Source: an uncultured Clostridia bacterium (GTDB lineage: Bacteria; Bacillota; Clostridia; TANB77; CAG-508). Taken from it: 64,000 nucleotides of DNA. This document shows positions 27,986-36,408 of the stretch, piece by piece. Every line of letters starts with the position of its first letter. The first letter of the stretch is position 1. The position numbers and the translations under genes were made by a program. The notes under the pieces are model-generated. The model did no database searches and was not told the origin of the DNA. It saw only the letters and a program-made list of their open reading frames with translations. The DNA lies in contig CAKOVI010000002.1 in the NCBI GenBank assembly GCA_934121905.1, forward strand, positions 1 to 64,000, in the 5' to 3' direction.

Positions 27986-28149
27986 ATTGTATCATCCCTT
28001 TGTGAATTTATTTTTTGTTGTTTGATTTTTAGCTTTATTCCTTGTTTATTTTGGAATATTCTGAAGTCTAAAAAGTTATAGATTGTATAAAGTGTTATGA
28101 ATAAATTTATAATTAATGTTATAAAGAAAAAATTTGTTAGTTTATTTAT
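27982..28149 (-). CDS. small membrane protein with ATA start, upstream of VirD4
   Basis: A 55-codon frame begins with ATA 28149 after a strong GAAAGGAG (9-nt spacing). It has no ATG, GTG or TTG near its beginning. The product has one hydrophobic helix (TNFFFITLIINLFITLYTI) and a basic tail. Its TAA overlaps the ATA of VirD4. Ribosome site, membrane helix and overlap together support a real gene that standard start rules would miss. Function is unknown; a subunit of the secretion complex is plausible. Confidence 0.5.
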   Translation of the reverse strand: MNKLTNFFFITLIINLFITLYTIYNFLDFRIFQNKQGIKLKIKQQKINSQRDDTI

Positions 28150-28234
28150 GTTTTCTTACTCCTTTCGTTTGGTATGCTACCATAATATTATTTTTCTTCT
28201 TTGATTTTTTCCATTTCTTCTCCAGATATATCTA

Positions 28235-28342
28235 TCACCTCTTTTTTGATTTTAAAATTTGATTAATCTTTGAATTTAATTTGTTAAAAATTACAAGAAA
28301 CCGTAATTTCTCATATTTATAGCTTGAAATAAACCATGACAT
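28235..28342 (-). CDS. possible small ORF upstream of the type IV cluster
   Basis: ATG 28342 opens 35 codons of amphipathic, lysine-rich sequence (YKYEKLRFLVIFNKLNSKIN). It contains one CGG codon and ends at an A-AAA-AAG run followed by AGGTGA. In the -1 frame from that run, 17 more codons follow to a TAA (EVIDISGEEMEKIKEEK). The ribosome site is weak. It may be non-coding. It is listed because the stretch 27986-28469 is otherwise without a recognised gene apart from the ATA-started ORF. Confidence 0.25.
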   Translation of the reverse strand: MSWFISSYKYEKLRFLVIFNKLNSKINQILKSKKR

Positions 28343-28469
28343 ATAACCTACGTTTGACATAGTAGCACTTTTTTTGCATTTTGTCTATACTTTTTTCAAA
28401 ATTTGTGTTAAAATATTTTTATGTGAATTAATTTTCACTGTTTTATTGTTAAATTTAAGGAGGGTAATT

Positions 28470-28655
28470 ATGAATTTTAATAAAGATACTTTGATTGGTG
28501 AAATTTTAGAAGTTGCACCTGATAAAGCAGATATTTTACTAGAAATGGGCATGCATTGTCTATCTTGTCCTGCCTCTCAACAAGAATCTTTAGAGGAAGC
28601 TTGTGAAGTTCATGGCATAGATGTTGAAGAAGTTTTAGAAAAATTAAATGCGTAA
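28470..28655 (+). CDS. DUF1858 redox-disulfide domain protein
   Basis: ATG 28470 follows AAGGAGG and gives 61 residues. The sequence has the DUF1858 form: DTLIGEILEVAPDKADILLE, then GMHCLSCPASQQESLEEACE and a final DVEEVLEKL. The CxxC pair (HCLSCP) is the hallmark of this small domain, often linked to hybrid-cluster or redox proteins. It is monocistronic with its own terminator. Confidence 0.85.
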   Translation: MNFNKDTLIGEILEVAPDKADILLEMGMHCLSCPASQQESLEEACEVHGIDVEEVLEKLNA

Positions 28656-28666
28656 AAATCTTTACA

Positions 28667-28707
28667 TTTAAGTAGATATTTAGCATTATTTTATATCTAC
28701 TTAAATA
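28667..28707 (+). terminator. terminator of the DUF1858 gene
   Basis: ATTTAAGTAGATAT pairs with ATATCTACTTAAAT and is followed by a T-rich stretch. Confidence 0.7.
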
Positions 28708-28753
28708 TTTTATTTTTATATTAAAAAAAATTTTAATTTTTTTAAAAAAACTA

Positions 28754-28782
28754 TTGACAAACAAGTCGAAATATAGTATTAT
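28754..28782 (+). promoter_or_regulatory. promoter of the Lys-Glu-Thr tRNA cluster
   Basis: TTGACA and TATTAT are separated by 17 bp, about 33 bp upstream of tRNA-Lys. A TATAAT overlaps at 28780-28785. Confidence 0.65.
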
Positions 28783-28814
28783 AATATCGTTCTGTTTGCG
28801 AACAGGCAACAGAC

Positions 28815-28890
28815 GGGCTATTAGCTCAGGTGGTAGAGCACTTGACTTTTAATCAAGTTGTCCCGCGTTCGAGTCGCGGATAGCTCACCA
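28815..28890 (+). tRNA. tRNA-Lys (TTT)
   Basis: The cloverleaf has anticodon stem-loop CTTGA-CTTTTAA-TCAAG, T-loop GTTCGAGTC and encoded CCA. Confidence 0.95.
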
Positions 28891-28894
28891 AATA

Positions 28895-28932
28895 AAAAAT
28901 GAATATTAAAGCAACATTTAATATTCATTTTT
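28895..28932 (+). terminator. hairpin between tRNA-Lys and tRNA-Glu
   Basis: A perfect 16-bp stem (AAAAATGAATATTAAA with TTTAATATTCATTTTT) carries a T-run. It could terminate or attenuate the tRNA-Lys transcript, or serve in processing, because tRNA-Glu begins only a few bases later. Confidence 0.55.
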
Positions 28933-28938
28933 ATATAT

Positions 28939-29013
28939 GGCCCCTTGGTCAAGAGGTTAAGACATCGCCCTTTCACGGCGGGGACATGGGTTCAATTCCC
29001 GTAGGGGTCACCA
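28939..29013 (+). tRNA. tRNA-Glu (TTC)
   Basis: The cloverleaf has anticodon loop CTTTCAC (anticodon TTC), T-loop GTTCAATTC and encoded CCA. The acceptor GGCCCCT pairs with AGGGGTC with one G-U pair. Confidence 0.95.
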
Positions 29014-29027
29014 TTTAAATTTAATAT

Positions 29028-29346
29028 GCCACTTTAGCTCAGCTGGTAGAGCAACTGACTTGTGGGATAGATAAACCTAAGTTGTTTATTTTGAACTATC
29101 TTGCACCTTTATGAGGAAACTTATAAAGTGGACATCGCTAATTCGGGGAAGACTAAATATTTAATATATGTTAATCCCGAGCTAGGAAAGAAATTTCCGA
29201 GTGTAGAGACTTTATACGATGTACCTAAGGCTTCAGCTATGGTAAAGAGAAAGTCCAGACTACAAACATAAATTTAATTTATGGCAATGAAAATTGTGGT
29301 GGTATGAATCAGTAGGTCGTCCGTTCAAATCGGACAAGTGGCTCCA
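29028..29346 (+). tRNA. tRNA-Thr (TGT) interrupted by a group I intron
   Basis: Exon 1 (29028-29063, 36 nt) and exon 2 (29307-29346, 40 nt) join into a regular 76-nt tRNA. The acceptor is GCCACTT with AAGTGGC, the anticodon stem-loop ACTGA-CTTGTAA-TCAGT (anticodon TGT), the T-loop GTTCAAATC, and CCA is encoded. The intron falls directly after anticodon base 36. Routine tRNA searches that do not model group I introns would miss the gene or split it. Splicing is required for a functional tRNA. Confidence 0.88.
29064..29306 (+). ncRNA. group I self-splicing intron in the tRNA-Thr anticodon loop
   Basis: The 243-nt insert has group I core elements. P1 pairs exon TGT plus intron GGGATAG with CTATCTTGCA (29096-29105) and places a U-G wobble at the 5' splice site (29063 with 29103). 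P4 is TTCGGG/CCCGAG (29142-29147, 29176-29181). P6 is GGAAA/TTTCC. P7 is GACTTT/AAAGTC (29208-29213, 29250-29255). P8 is TACC/GGTA. The intron ends in G. The P7-P8 segment closely resembles the cyanobacterial tRNA-Leu intron (subgroup IC3) as I recall it. There is no internal ORF. Confidence 0.85.
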
Positions 29347-29415
29347 ATATTGTCAATAGTTTTGAGAAGGCTCTTAATTGTTGGCTTTTTTTTATACTTA
29401 AAATCAGGTGATTCT

Positions 29416-29829
29416 ATGTTATGTTTAAATTGTAATTCAAAAATAAATAATAGAAACAAATATTGCTCAAATAAATGTCAATTGGAATTTCAATATAAAA
29501 AATATATAAATGAGTGGAAAAAAGGCCTGCAAACAGGTATGCGAGGAGACTATCAAATTTCATTACATATAAAAACATATTTGTTCAAAAAGTATAATAA
29601 TCAATGTGCAAGATGTGGATGGGGAAAAATAAATCCATATACAAATACTATACCACTTGAAATCGACCATATTGATGGAAATTATAAAAATAATAATGAA
29701 AATAACCTTATTCTTCTTTGCCCCAATTGCCATTCACTAACCGCGACATATAAAGGTGCCAATTTAAATAATGGAAGAAAGGCAAGAACAAAATATTATA
29801 TAAAAGGAGAAAATAATCATGTCCAATAA
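29416..29829 (+). CDS. HNH endonuclease
   Basis: The ATG at 29416 has AGGTGA before it and gives 137 residues. An N-terminal zinc-binding motif (CLNCNSKINNRNKYCSNKC) is followed by a second Cys pair (CARCGW) and the HNH core (LEIDHIDGNYKNNNENNLIL, then CPNCHSLT). Such nucleases include homing enzymes of introns and free-standing phage nucleases. It begins 69 bp after the intron-bearing tRNA-Thr and overlaps the SDR gene by 11 bp. The proximity to the intron suggests a homing partner, but this is inference. Confidence 0.85.
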   Translation: MLCLNCNSKINNRNKYCSNKCQLEFQYKKYINEWKKGLQTGMRGDYQISLHIKTYLFKKYNNQCARCGWGKINPYTNTIPLEIDHIDGNYKNNNENNLILLCPNCHSLTATYKGANLNNGRKARTKYYIKGENNHVQ

Positions 29830-30538
29830 AATTATATTAATAACAGGTGCTTCACGAGGCATAGGAAAGCAAACAGCAATAGATTTAACTCAAAAAGGTT
29901 ATACCGTAATAGCTAATTATAATAAATCTGAACAATCTGCAATAGAACTACAAAAAGAATATAATATAGACATCTTCAAAGCAGACATATCAAATAAAAC
30001 TGAAATAAAAAAAATGACTGATTATGTATTAAATAAATACAAAAAAATAGATGTACTAATAAATAACGCTGGAATTTCACAATCAAAAATGTTTACAGAC
30101 ATAACAGATGAAGATTGGAATTTAATGATTAATACTAATCTATATTCTTGCTTTAAACTAACTCAAAACTGTCTTCCAAGCATGATTCATAACAAATCAG
30201 GCTGTATAATAAATATTTCATCTATGTGGGGACTAGTAGGTGCTTCATGTGAAAGTTTATACTCAATCACTAAAGCTGGCATTGATGCAATGACCAAATC
30301 TTTAGCAAAAGAACTTGGTCCATCTAATATACGAGTAAACTCTATTGCCCCAGGTTTCATAAATACAGATATGAATAAATGTTATACTTCTGAAGATATT
30401 GAAAACATAAAAAATGAAACTCCCCTTGAAAGAACAGGTAATCCATATGATATTGCTAAATGTATAGAATGGCTTATTGAGGATAATTTTACTACAGGTC
30501 AAATCATTTCTATAAATGGTGGTTTAGTTATAAATTAA
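29819..30538 (+). CDS. short-chain dehydrogenase/reductase (FabG-like)
   Basis: This 239-residue protein has the SDR nucleotide-binding motif TGASRGIG, the structural NNAG, the catalytic Ser in INISSMWG, the YSITK Tyr-Lys pair, and SIAPGFINTDM and ISINGGL near the end. It is FabG-like in length and motifs and so could be a 3-oxoacyl-ACP reductase, but no other fatty-acid genes are nearby and the substrate stays open. The ATG overlaps the HNH gene and has GGAG upstream. Confidence 0.88.
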   Translation: MSNKIILITGASRGIGKQTAIDLTQKGYTVIANYNKSEQSAIELQKEYNIDIFKADISNKTEIKKMTDYVLNKYKKIDVLINNAGISQSKMFTDITDEDWNLMINTNLYSCFKLTQNCLPSMIHNKSGCIINISSMWGLVGASCESLYSITKAGIDAMTKSLAKELGPSNIRVNSIAPGFINTDMNKCYTSEDIENIKNETPLERTGNPYDIAKCIEWLIEDNFTTGQIISINGGLVIN

Positions 30539-30584
30539 AAAATGTTATCCACATAGTTTTAACATTATGTGGATAACATTTTTT
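30537..30584. terminator. terminator hairpin containing two DnaA-box sequences
   Basis: A perfect 19-bp stem (AAAAAATGTTATCCACATA with its complement) has a 10-nt loop and T-runs on both sides. Each arm contains TTATCCACA, the consensus DnaA box (30545-30553 plus, 30568-30576 minus). Confidence 0.75.
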
Positions 30585-31053
30585 AATTTTCATTATTTAT
30601 TCTTTTTCTATAATTTCCAGATATTACTTTTGGCAAATATGTTATTACTTTATAAACAGCAAGTTTTATTTTTTTACTCCATATATATGATTTTCTTAAG
30701 CTTTTTGCTGTTCCTATTGACTTTGGCTCATCATCTAACACAATTAATTCTTGAGATACTTTTTCTAATGGAAATACATAGTTTTCTCCATTATTATTAT
30801 CCCATTCATTTTTATCATTTTTGAAGCATAGCTCAAAGCTATCCCCTTCTAATAATTCTATTTCAGTTTGAAAACCTAATTCAGTTTTTTCCATTTCTAT
30901 ATCGTTTACATTATTCCATTGCTTACCAAAACCATAGTGAATTGTTACTTTTTCACTATTTTCTTGATAGAATTTTCCTGTATAAGAAATTTTTACCTTA
31001 CTATTTTCAATTAACTTATCTGTATTAAAAAATATATTTTTAGTTAATTCCAT
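30583..31053 (-). CDS. small carbohydrate-binding-module-like protein
   Basis: This 156-residue protein resembles CBM25/CBM53-type starch-binding domains. VKISYTGKFYQENSEKVTIH is followed by YGFGKQWNNV, FQTEIELLEGDSFELCFKN and DNNNGENYVFPLE. No signal peptide is seen, so it may act inside the cell on glycogen-like polymers. The basic C-terminus is not part of the domain. It converges on the SDR gene. Confidence 0.65.
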   Translation of the reverse strand: MELTKNIFFNTDKLIENSKVKISYTGKFYQENSEKVTIHYGFGKQWNNVNDIEMEKTELGFQTEIELLEGDSFELCFKNDKNEWDNNNGENYVFPLEKVSQELIVLDDEPKSIGTAKSLRKSYIWSKKIKLAVYKVITYLPKVISGNYRKRINNEN

Positions 31054-31234
31054 TTTACATCTTCTCCCTTTTTTTATCTTTTGCTATGTGCAATTATATT
31101 ATATTTTTTCACATTTATCAAGTATTTTTTTGAATTTTTTTCAAAATTTTCCAAAAGCTCCTATTTTTCTCCTTTACAAACAAACTCTTTTATGCTAATA
31201 TTTTATTGAAAAATTAATATAAACGAGGTATACA

Positions 31235-32767
31235 ATGGATAAAAAAATAAAAAAAGTTTTTCTAGTTTCATTTATTGTAATTATTTTATTACTGCTCTTT
31301 TTTTCAGTAATTCTCTCTCTTATTAATATAAATAATACTAATATTTTAAATGGCATATCAATAAATGGAATAGACATTTCAGGGCTTTCAAAGGAAGATG
31401 CTATATCAAAAGTATCTAAAATTATTGATAATAAAAAAAATAATAACATTATAATATCTTCCGATTCCAACGTAACAACTACTTTTGACTATTTAGAGAT
31501 TAATTATAATATAAACGATGCAATCTCACGAGCATACAATATTGGGCGTTCTGGTAATATATTTCAAAATAATTTTGAAATACTGAATTTAATTTTCAAA
31601 CCTGAAAATATTAATTTCAATATAGAGCTAAATAATGATAACCTAAATTCTTTAATAAATGAAATATCTACTAGCCTTCCAAACAAAGTAATACAGAGCA
31701 GTTACTATATAGAAGACAACAATCTAGTAATTACTAACGGTTCATCAGGTAATATTGTAAATGCTGAAAACTTTACTCAAGATTTACTAAAAGCTTTAAG
31801 CAATTTATCTTCATCATCTACATATATAACCCCAACTATTCAAACAATAGAGCCTAATAAAATTGATATAGATGCAATCTATAATGAGATTCATAAAGAT
31901 GTGCAAGATGCTCATTATGAAAAAAATCCTTTCAAAATATATCCTGAGGTAATAGGCGTTTCTTTTGATAAGGAATTTGCCCAAAAGTTATTAGAAAACC
32001 ATCAAGATGAATATGTAATAAAGCTTAATTATACATATCCTAAAATCACTATAAATGATTTAGGAATTGATACTTTTAAAGACAAACTTTCATTTTTTTC
32101 TACTAACTACGATATGTCAAACAAAGATAGAACCACTAATCTAGAACTTGCAGCTGAAAAAATAAATGGAACAATATTATCACCAGGCGAAGAATTTTCA
32201 TATAACACAACAGTTGGTGCTAGAACAATTTCTAATGGTTATAAGGAAGCAAAAATATACTCTAATGGTAAAGTTGTAGATGGAATTGGCGGAGGGATTT
32301 GTCAAATTTCCTCAACTCTCTATAATGCTGCCATGTTTGCAAATCTAAATATTACTACACGTTACAACCATCAATTCTTAACGTCATATGTTGCTCCTGG
32401 ACGTGATGCTACGGTTGTTTATGGTGTTAAAGATTTGAAATTTATAAATAATCGTTCATATCCAATTAAAATTGAAATGAAAATTTCAAATGGAATTGTT
32501 TATTGTTCTTTCTACGGAATTAAGGAAGATTCAGAATATGATGTAAGTTTTGATACTCAAACAGTATCTGTTACAGAGCCTGAAGTTAAATATGAGTATG
32601 ATAATAACCTTTCTCCTGCTGAACAAAAAATCAAGCAAAGTGGCGCTCAAGGAATGACAGTTAATGTGTACAAAGTAACTAAACTTGATGGTACAATTAT
32701 TTCTAAAGAATTAATCTCTCAAGATATTTATAACACTTTAGAAAAAATTGTTGTTAAAGGTCAATAA
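31235..32767 (+). CDS. VanW family membrane-anchored protein
   Basis: This 510-residue protein has a basic N-terminus, one membrane segment (about 8-30) and two putative peptidoglycan-binding-like regions (about 45-250). A VanW domain follows (about 290-430) with RTTNLELAAEKINGTILSPG, GGGICQISSTLYNAAMFANL and APGRDATVVYG. The C-terminal part is G5-like beta. The family is found in cell walls of Clostridia; its role is not settled. It is monocistronic, with GAGG at the start. Confidence 0.88.
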   Translation: MDKKIKKVFLVSFIVIILLLLFFSVILSLININNTNILNGISINGIDISGLSKEDAISKVSKIIDNKKNNNIIISSDSNVTTTFDYLEINYNINDAISRAYNIGRSGNIFQNNFEILNLIFKPENINFNIELNNDNLNSLINEISTSLPNKVIQSSYYIEDNNLVITNGSSGNIVNAENFTQDLLKALSNLSSSSTYITPTIQTIEPNKIDIDAIYNEIHKDVQDAHYEKNPFKIYPEVIGVSFDKEFAQKLLENHQDEYVIKLNYTYPKITINDLGIDTFKDKLSFFSTNYDMSNKDRTTNLELAAEKINGTILSPGEEFSYNTTVGARTISNGYKEAKIYSNGKVVDGIGGGICQISSTLYNAAMFANLNITTRYNHQFLTSYVAPGRDATVVYGVKDLKFINNRSYPIKIEMKISNGIVYCSFYGIKEDSEYDVSFDTQTVSVTEPEVKYEYDNNLSPAEQKIKQSGAQGMTVNVYKVTKLDGTIISKELISQDIYNTLEKIVVKGQ

Positions 32768-32801
32768 GCTAAAAATAATACCAAAAAATCCGCCAAAACT
32801 A

Positions 32802-32830
32802 TTGACAAAATCTACCCAAAGGCTTATACT
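32802..32830 (+). promoter_or_regulatory. promoter of tRNA-Lys(CTT)
   Basis: TTGACA and TATACT are separated by 17 bp, 18 bp upstream of the tRNA. Confidence 0.75.
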
Positions 32831-32848
32831 AGTAAAGTATTCATAAAA

Positions 32849-32924
32849 GGCTCATTAGCTCAGTTGGTAGAGCAACAGACTCTTAATCTGGCGGTCCTCG
32901 GTTCGATCCCGAGATGGGTCACCA
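32849..32924 (+). tRNA. tRNA-Lys (CTT)
   Basis: The cloverleaf has anticodon loop CTCTTAA (anticodon CTT), T-loop GTTCGATCC and encoded CCA. One mismatch lies in the anticodon stem. Confidence 0.9.
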
Positions 32925-32963
32925 AAAAAGACTAAGTATTGAAAAATATCTTAGTCCTTTTTT
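32925..32963 (+). terminator. terminator of tRNA-Lys(CTT)
   Basis: AAAAGACTAAG pairs with CTTAGTCCTTTT with one mismatch, followed by T. Confidence 0.7.
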
Positions 32964-32983
32964 ATAATTAAATATTTAAAAGA

Positions 32984-33034
32984 ATAATAGCTATTAACGA
33001 AAAGAACAAAACCGGCATTGTTAATAGCTATTAT
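32984..33034. repeat. perfect 15-bp inverted repeat of unknown role
   Basis: ATAATAGCTATTAAC (32984-32998) and its exact complement (33020-33034) flank a 21-nt GC-richer spacer. There is no T-run after either arm. It lies between the tRNA-Lys terminator and the gyrA terminator, where no gene is seen. Confidence 0.6.
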
Positions 33035-33120
33035 AGAACCAAAATATATATATTATGTTAATTATATCATATTTATTATGCAAAATTTGTCATAATTTGA
33101 AATATATAAAAAAATCTCAA

Positions 33121-33157
33121 AAAAAATTGGAGCATTTTACATTACTCCAATTTTTTT
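33121..33157. terminator. gyrA terminator
   Basis: AAAAAATTGGAG pairs with CTCCAATTTTTT just after the gyrA stop; runs on both sides allow either direction. Confidence 0.7.
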
Positions 33158-33164
33158 ATATTAT

Positions 33165-35609
33165 TTAAATAGAACTTTCCTCATCATTATCAACGATTTC
33201 AATACTAACAACCTTACCACCATCATTAGTTCTCATTAAAGTAACTCCTTGTGTTGACCTACCTAAAATACTAATTTCTTTAACATTCATTCTAATAATA
33301 GTTCCTGTATCTGTTATAAGCATAACATCTTGACTATCATCTGCAATCTTAACTCCTACAAGTTCACCAGTCTTAGGTGTTATTTTATATGTGATAACTC
33401 CTCTTCCTCCTCTTAATTGAACTCTATATTCATCAAGTTCTGTACGTTTTCCAAATCCATTTTCTGTAATAGCAAGTAAAGTTGCTTTACTTCCAGTTAT
33501 AATTGATTCCATTCCAATGACTTCATCATCATCTGCAAGTCTAATTCCGATAACACCTTGTGCTATTCTGCCAATAGGTCTTACTTCTTTTTCTTCAAAG
33601 GTAATACATAAACCTTTACGTGTAACCAAAACAACATTATCTTGACCGTCTGTTAATTTTACAGATATTAATTCATCATTATCTTTTAAGGTTATACCTA
33701 ATAAACCTGTTTTCTTTCCTGAATTATATTCAGACAAGGCCGTCTTTTTAATTAAACCGTTTTTTGTTCCCATCAATAAGTATTTACCTTCTGCAAAGTT
33801 TTGAATTGGAATAACTGCTGAAATTTTTTCTCCAGCATCTAGACTTAATAAATTAACAATAGCTGTTCCTTTTGCTGTTCTTCCAGCTTCTGGAATTTCA
33901 TAGCCTTTTAATTTATATAATTTACCCTTGTTTGTAAAGAACAATATTAAATCATGTGTAGATGATGTAAATATTTGTTTAACAAAATCGCCCTCACGTG
34001 TCGCAATTCCAGTAATTCCTTTTCCGCCTCTTCTTTGGCTCTTATATGTGTCTATTGGCATTCTTTTTATATATCCAAAATGTGTTAGGGCAATAACAGT
34101 TTGCTCTTCTTTTATTAAATCTTCAACATCAATTTCACCTTCAGCAGGTTTTATTTTTGTTTTTCTTTCATCTCCAAATTTTTCTCTAACTTTAATTAGT
34201 TCTTCTTTAATAACTTCAAATACTAAATGTTCGCTATTTAATATGTCTCTTAAATGTGCAATTAGTTTCATTAACTCATTATATTCTTCTTCTATTTTTT
34301 CGCGTTGTAAACCTGACAATGTTCTTAATCTCATATCTAAAATAGCTTGCGCCTGAATATCTGTAAGTTTAAATCTTTCCATTAATCTTTCTTTGGCATC
34401 ATCATATGAGCTTCTAATTATTGCAATTACTTCATCAATATTATCAATAGCAATTCTTAAACCTTCTAAAATATGTGCTCTAGCTAGTGCTTTATCTAAT
34501 TCAAATTTTGTTCTACGAAGAGTTACATCTTTTCTGTGTTCCAAATAATAGTCTAAGCATTGTCTTAAAGTTAATATTTTAGGTTCATTATTTACTAATG
34601 CTAACATTATTATACCGAAACTTGTCTGCATTTGCGTATTTTTAAATAATTGGTTTAAAACAACTTGTGCATTTGCATCTTTTTTTAGTTCTATAACAAT
34701 CCTAACTTTTTCTTTTCTATCAGACTCATCTCTTATTTCTGAAATTCCCTCAATACGTTTTTCCCTAACTAAATGAGCCATATTTTCAATTAATTTTGCT
34801 TTATTTACTTGGTATGGAAGTGAGCGTACTATAATTCTTTGTTTGTTTCCTGACATTTCTTCAATTTCTGTCTCGGCTCTTAATATAATCTTTCCTCTAC
34901 CTGTTTTATATGCTTCTCTTATTCCTTCTGTTCCAAGAATTAAGCCTTCTGTTGGAAAATCTGGTCCTTTTATGATTTTCATTAGGTCTTCGTCTGTTAC
35001 TTCATCTTTATCTATAATTTCTATAAGACCATTTATAACTTCTGTTAAGTTGTGTGGTGGAATATTTGTTGCCATACCTACGGCTATACCTGATGAACCA
35101 TTTACTAATAATGCAGGTATCTGTGCAGGCAATACTGTTGGCTCTTGCAATCTATCATCAAAGTTTGGCATAAAGTCTACTGTATTTTTTTCAATATCTG
35201 TAAGCATTAATTCTGCTATTTTTGACATTCTAGCTTCTGTATAACGATATGCAGCAGGTGGGTCTCCGTCAATTGAACCAAAGTTTCCGTGTCCATCAAT
35301 TAACATATATCTCATAGAAAAGTCTTGAGCAAGTCTTACTAAAGCATCATATACAGATGCATCACCATGTGGATGATATCTACCTAAAACGTCCCCAACT
35401 GTTGTTGCTGATTTTCTGTATGGTTTATCTGGTGTCAACCCATCTTCATGCATTGTATATAAAATTCTTCTATGAACTGGTTTTAAACCATCTCTAACAT
35501 CTGGAAGTGCACGTTGTACTATAACACTCATTGCATAACTTATGTATGCGGTTCTCATTTCTTCATCGATGTCTCTTTCGATTATTTTTCCATCTTGTCT
35601 TTCTGCCAT
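33165..35609 (-). CDS. gyrA: DNA gyrase subunit A
   Basis: This 814-residue protein has the breakage-reunion domain with the catalytic Tyr in [10 protein letters not shown] and the quinolone-region sequence [20 protein letters not shown]. The C-terminal beta-pinwheel carries the GyrA-box ([10 protein letters not shown]), which distinguishes it from ParC. With GyrB it introduces negative supercoils. It lies 4.8 kb from gyrB instead of adjacent, separated by four type IV secretion-related genes. Length is normal. Confidence 0.97.
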   Translation of the reverse strand: MAERQDGKIIERDIDEEMRTAYISYAMSVIVQRALPDVRDGLKPVHRRILYTMHEDGLTPDKPYRKSATTVGDVLGRYHPHGDASVYDALVRLAQDFSMRYMLIDGHGNFGSIDGDPPAAYRYTEARMSKIAELMLTDIEKNTVDFMPNFDDRLQEPTVLPAQIPALLVNGSSGIAVGMATNIPPHNLTEVINGLIEIIDKDEVTDEDLMKIIKGPDFPTEGLILGTEGIREAYKTGRGKIILRAETEIEEMSGNKQRIIVRSLPYQVNKAKLIENMAHLVREKRIEGISEIRDESDRKEKVRIVIELKKDANAQVVLNQLFKNTQMQTSFGIIMLALVNNEPKILTLRQCLDYYLEHRKDVTLRRTKFELDKALARAHILEGLRIAIDNIDEVIAIIRSSYDDAKERLMERFKLTDIQAQAILDMRLRTLSGLQREKIEEEYNELMKLIAHLRDILNSEHLVFEVIKEELIKVREKFGDERKTKIKPAEGEIDVEDLIKEEQTVIALTHFGYIKRMPIDTYKSQRRGGKGITGIATREGDFVKQIFTSSTHDLILFFTNKGKLYKLKGYEIPEAGRTAKGTAIVNLLSLDAGEKISAVIPIQNFAEGKYLLMGTKNGLIKKTALSEYNSGKKTGLLGITLKDNDELISVKLTDGQDNVVLVTRKGLCITFEEKEVRPIGRIAQGVIGIRLADDDEVIGMESIITGSKATLLAITENGFGKRTELDEYRVQLRGGRGVITYKITPKTGELVGVKIADDSQDVMLITDTGTIIRMNVKEISILGRSTQGVTLMRTNDGGKVVSIEIVDNDEESSI

Positions 35610-35686
35610 TGTTTTTACCTCTTTTCACTTGTTTTTATATTTTGTATTATACTAAAAACACCGATATTTTGCAAGGCTATTATTAT

Positions 35687-36394
35687 TTATTTTATTAATT
35701 TTTTCGCAAGTTCTAATTCTTCTTCACTAAGTTCAAATCTCATTCCATTATTTTTAACTAAATTATGAATATTTTCTATGTATCTAGCATTATTTATAGT
35801 GTTCTCAATAGGAACCAACTCTTTAAGCTCTGTCTTAATTTTATTGTATTCTTTCTGCATTCCATCAAAGTCTCTATTATTATAAAATTCTTTCCAATTA
35901 TCTATATATTTCTCTACCTTTTTTGCACTATTTACTTGCCCATTCAAAGTCGATTCAATGTTTCTTTCAACACTTGACAAAATTGAACTTTTTCCTTTTT
36001 TTAAAGCTTTTCCAATAGAATAATTAATTTTCCCTTTATTAACACCTATTTCGATTGCACTATCAAGTACATCGGAAATTTTATCTAATATTCCTCCTGT
36101 TTTTATTGCCTTTTGTATTTGTGAAATATTTTCAAAATTACCAGATAAAATTCCAATTGCCTCTTTTCCTGTTTCAATGCCAGAATCTATTGATTTCTTT
36201 ATTCCATCTTTCAATCCAAAATTTATTAAGTTATCTTTGAGTTCAATAATTTCATCTTCAACAATATCAGGAAGTAAATATCTTAGTCCGATATCTATAC
36301 CATTATTTATTGTTTTCCAAAGTGTGGAATTTAAAAATTTATTTTGCTCTTTTTCCAATATCAATTGATTGTTTTGTTCTAACTTTATTTCCAT
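35687..36394 (-). CDS. conserved hypothetical helical protein between secretion genes and gyrA
   Basis: ATG 36394 is preferred over ATG 36403 because AAAGG lies 9 nt before it; the product has 235 residues. It is largely helical and rich in Ile, Lys and Glu, with no membrane segment. The sequence YLLPDIVEDEIIELKDNLIN and the central ENISQIQKAIKTGGILDKIS look like a conserved family I have seen near such loci but cannot name. It follows the P-loop ATPase gene by a few bases. No function is assigned. Confidence 0.6.
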   Translation of the reverse strand: MEIKLEQNNQLILEKEQNKFLNSTLWKTINNGIDIGLRYLLPDIVEDEIIELKDNLINFGLKDGIKKSIDSGIETGKEAIGILSGNFENISQIQKAIKTGGILDKISDVLDSAIEIGVNKGKINYSIGKALKKGKSSILSSVERNIESTLNGQVNSAKKVEKYIDNWKEFYNNRDFDGMQKEYNKIKTELKELVPIENTINNARYIENIHNLVKNNGMRFELSEEELELAKKLIK

Positions 36395-36408
36395 TTGTCT
36401 CATCCTTT

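Noticed and set aside
29064..29306. Group II intron or archaeal-type bulge-helix-bulge intron in tRNA-Thr
   Set aside because: No domain V or GUGYG start is seen and the halves do not form a bulge-helix-bulge; P1, P4, P7 and P8 fit group I.
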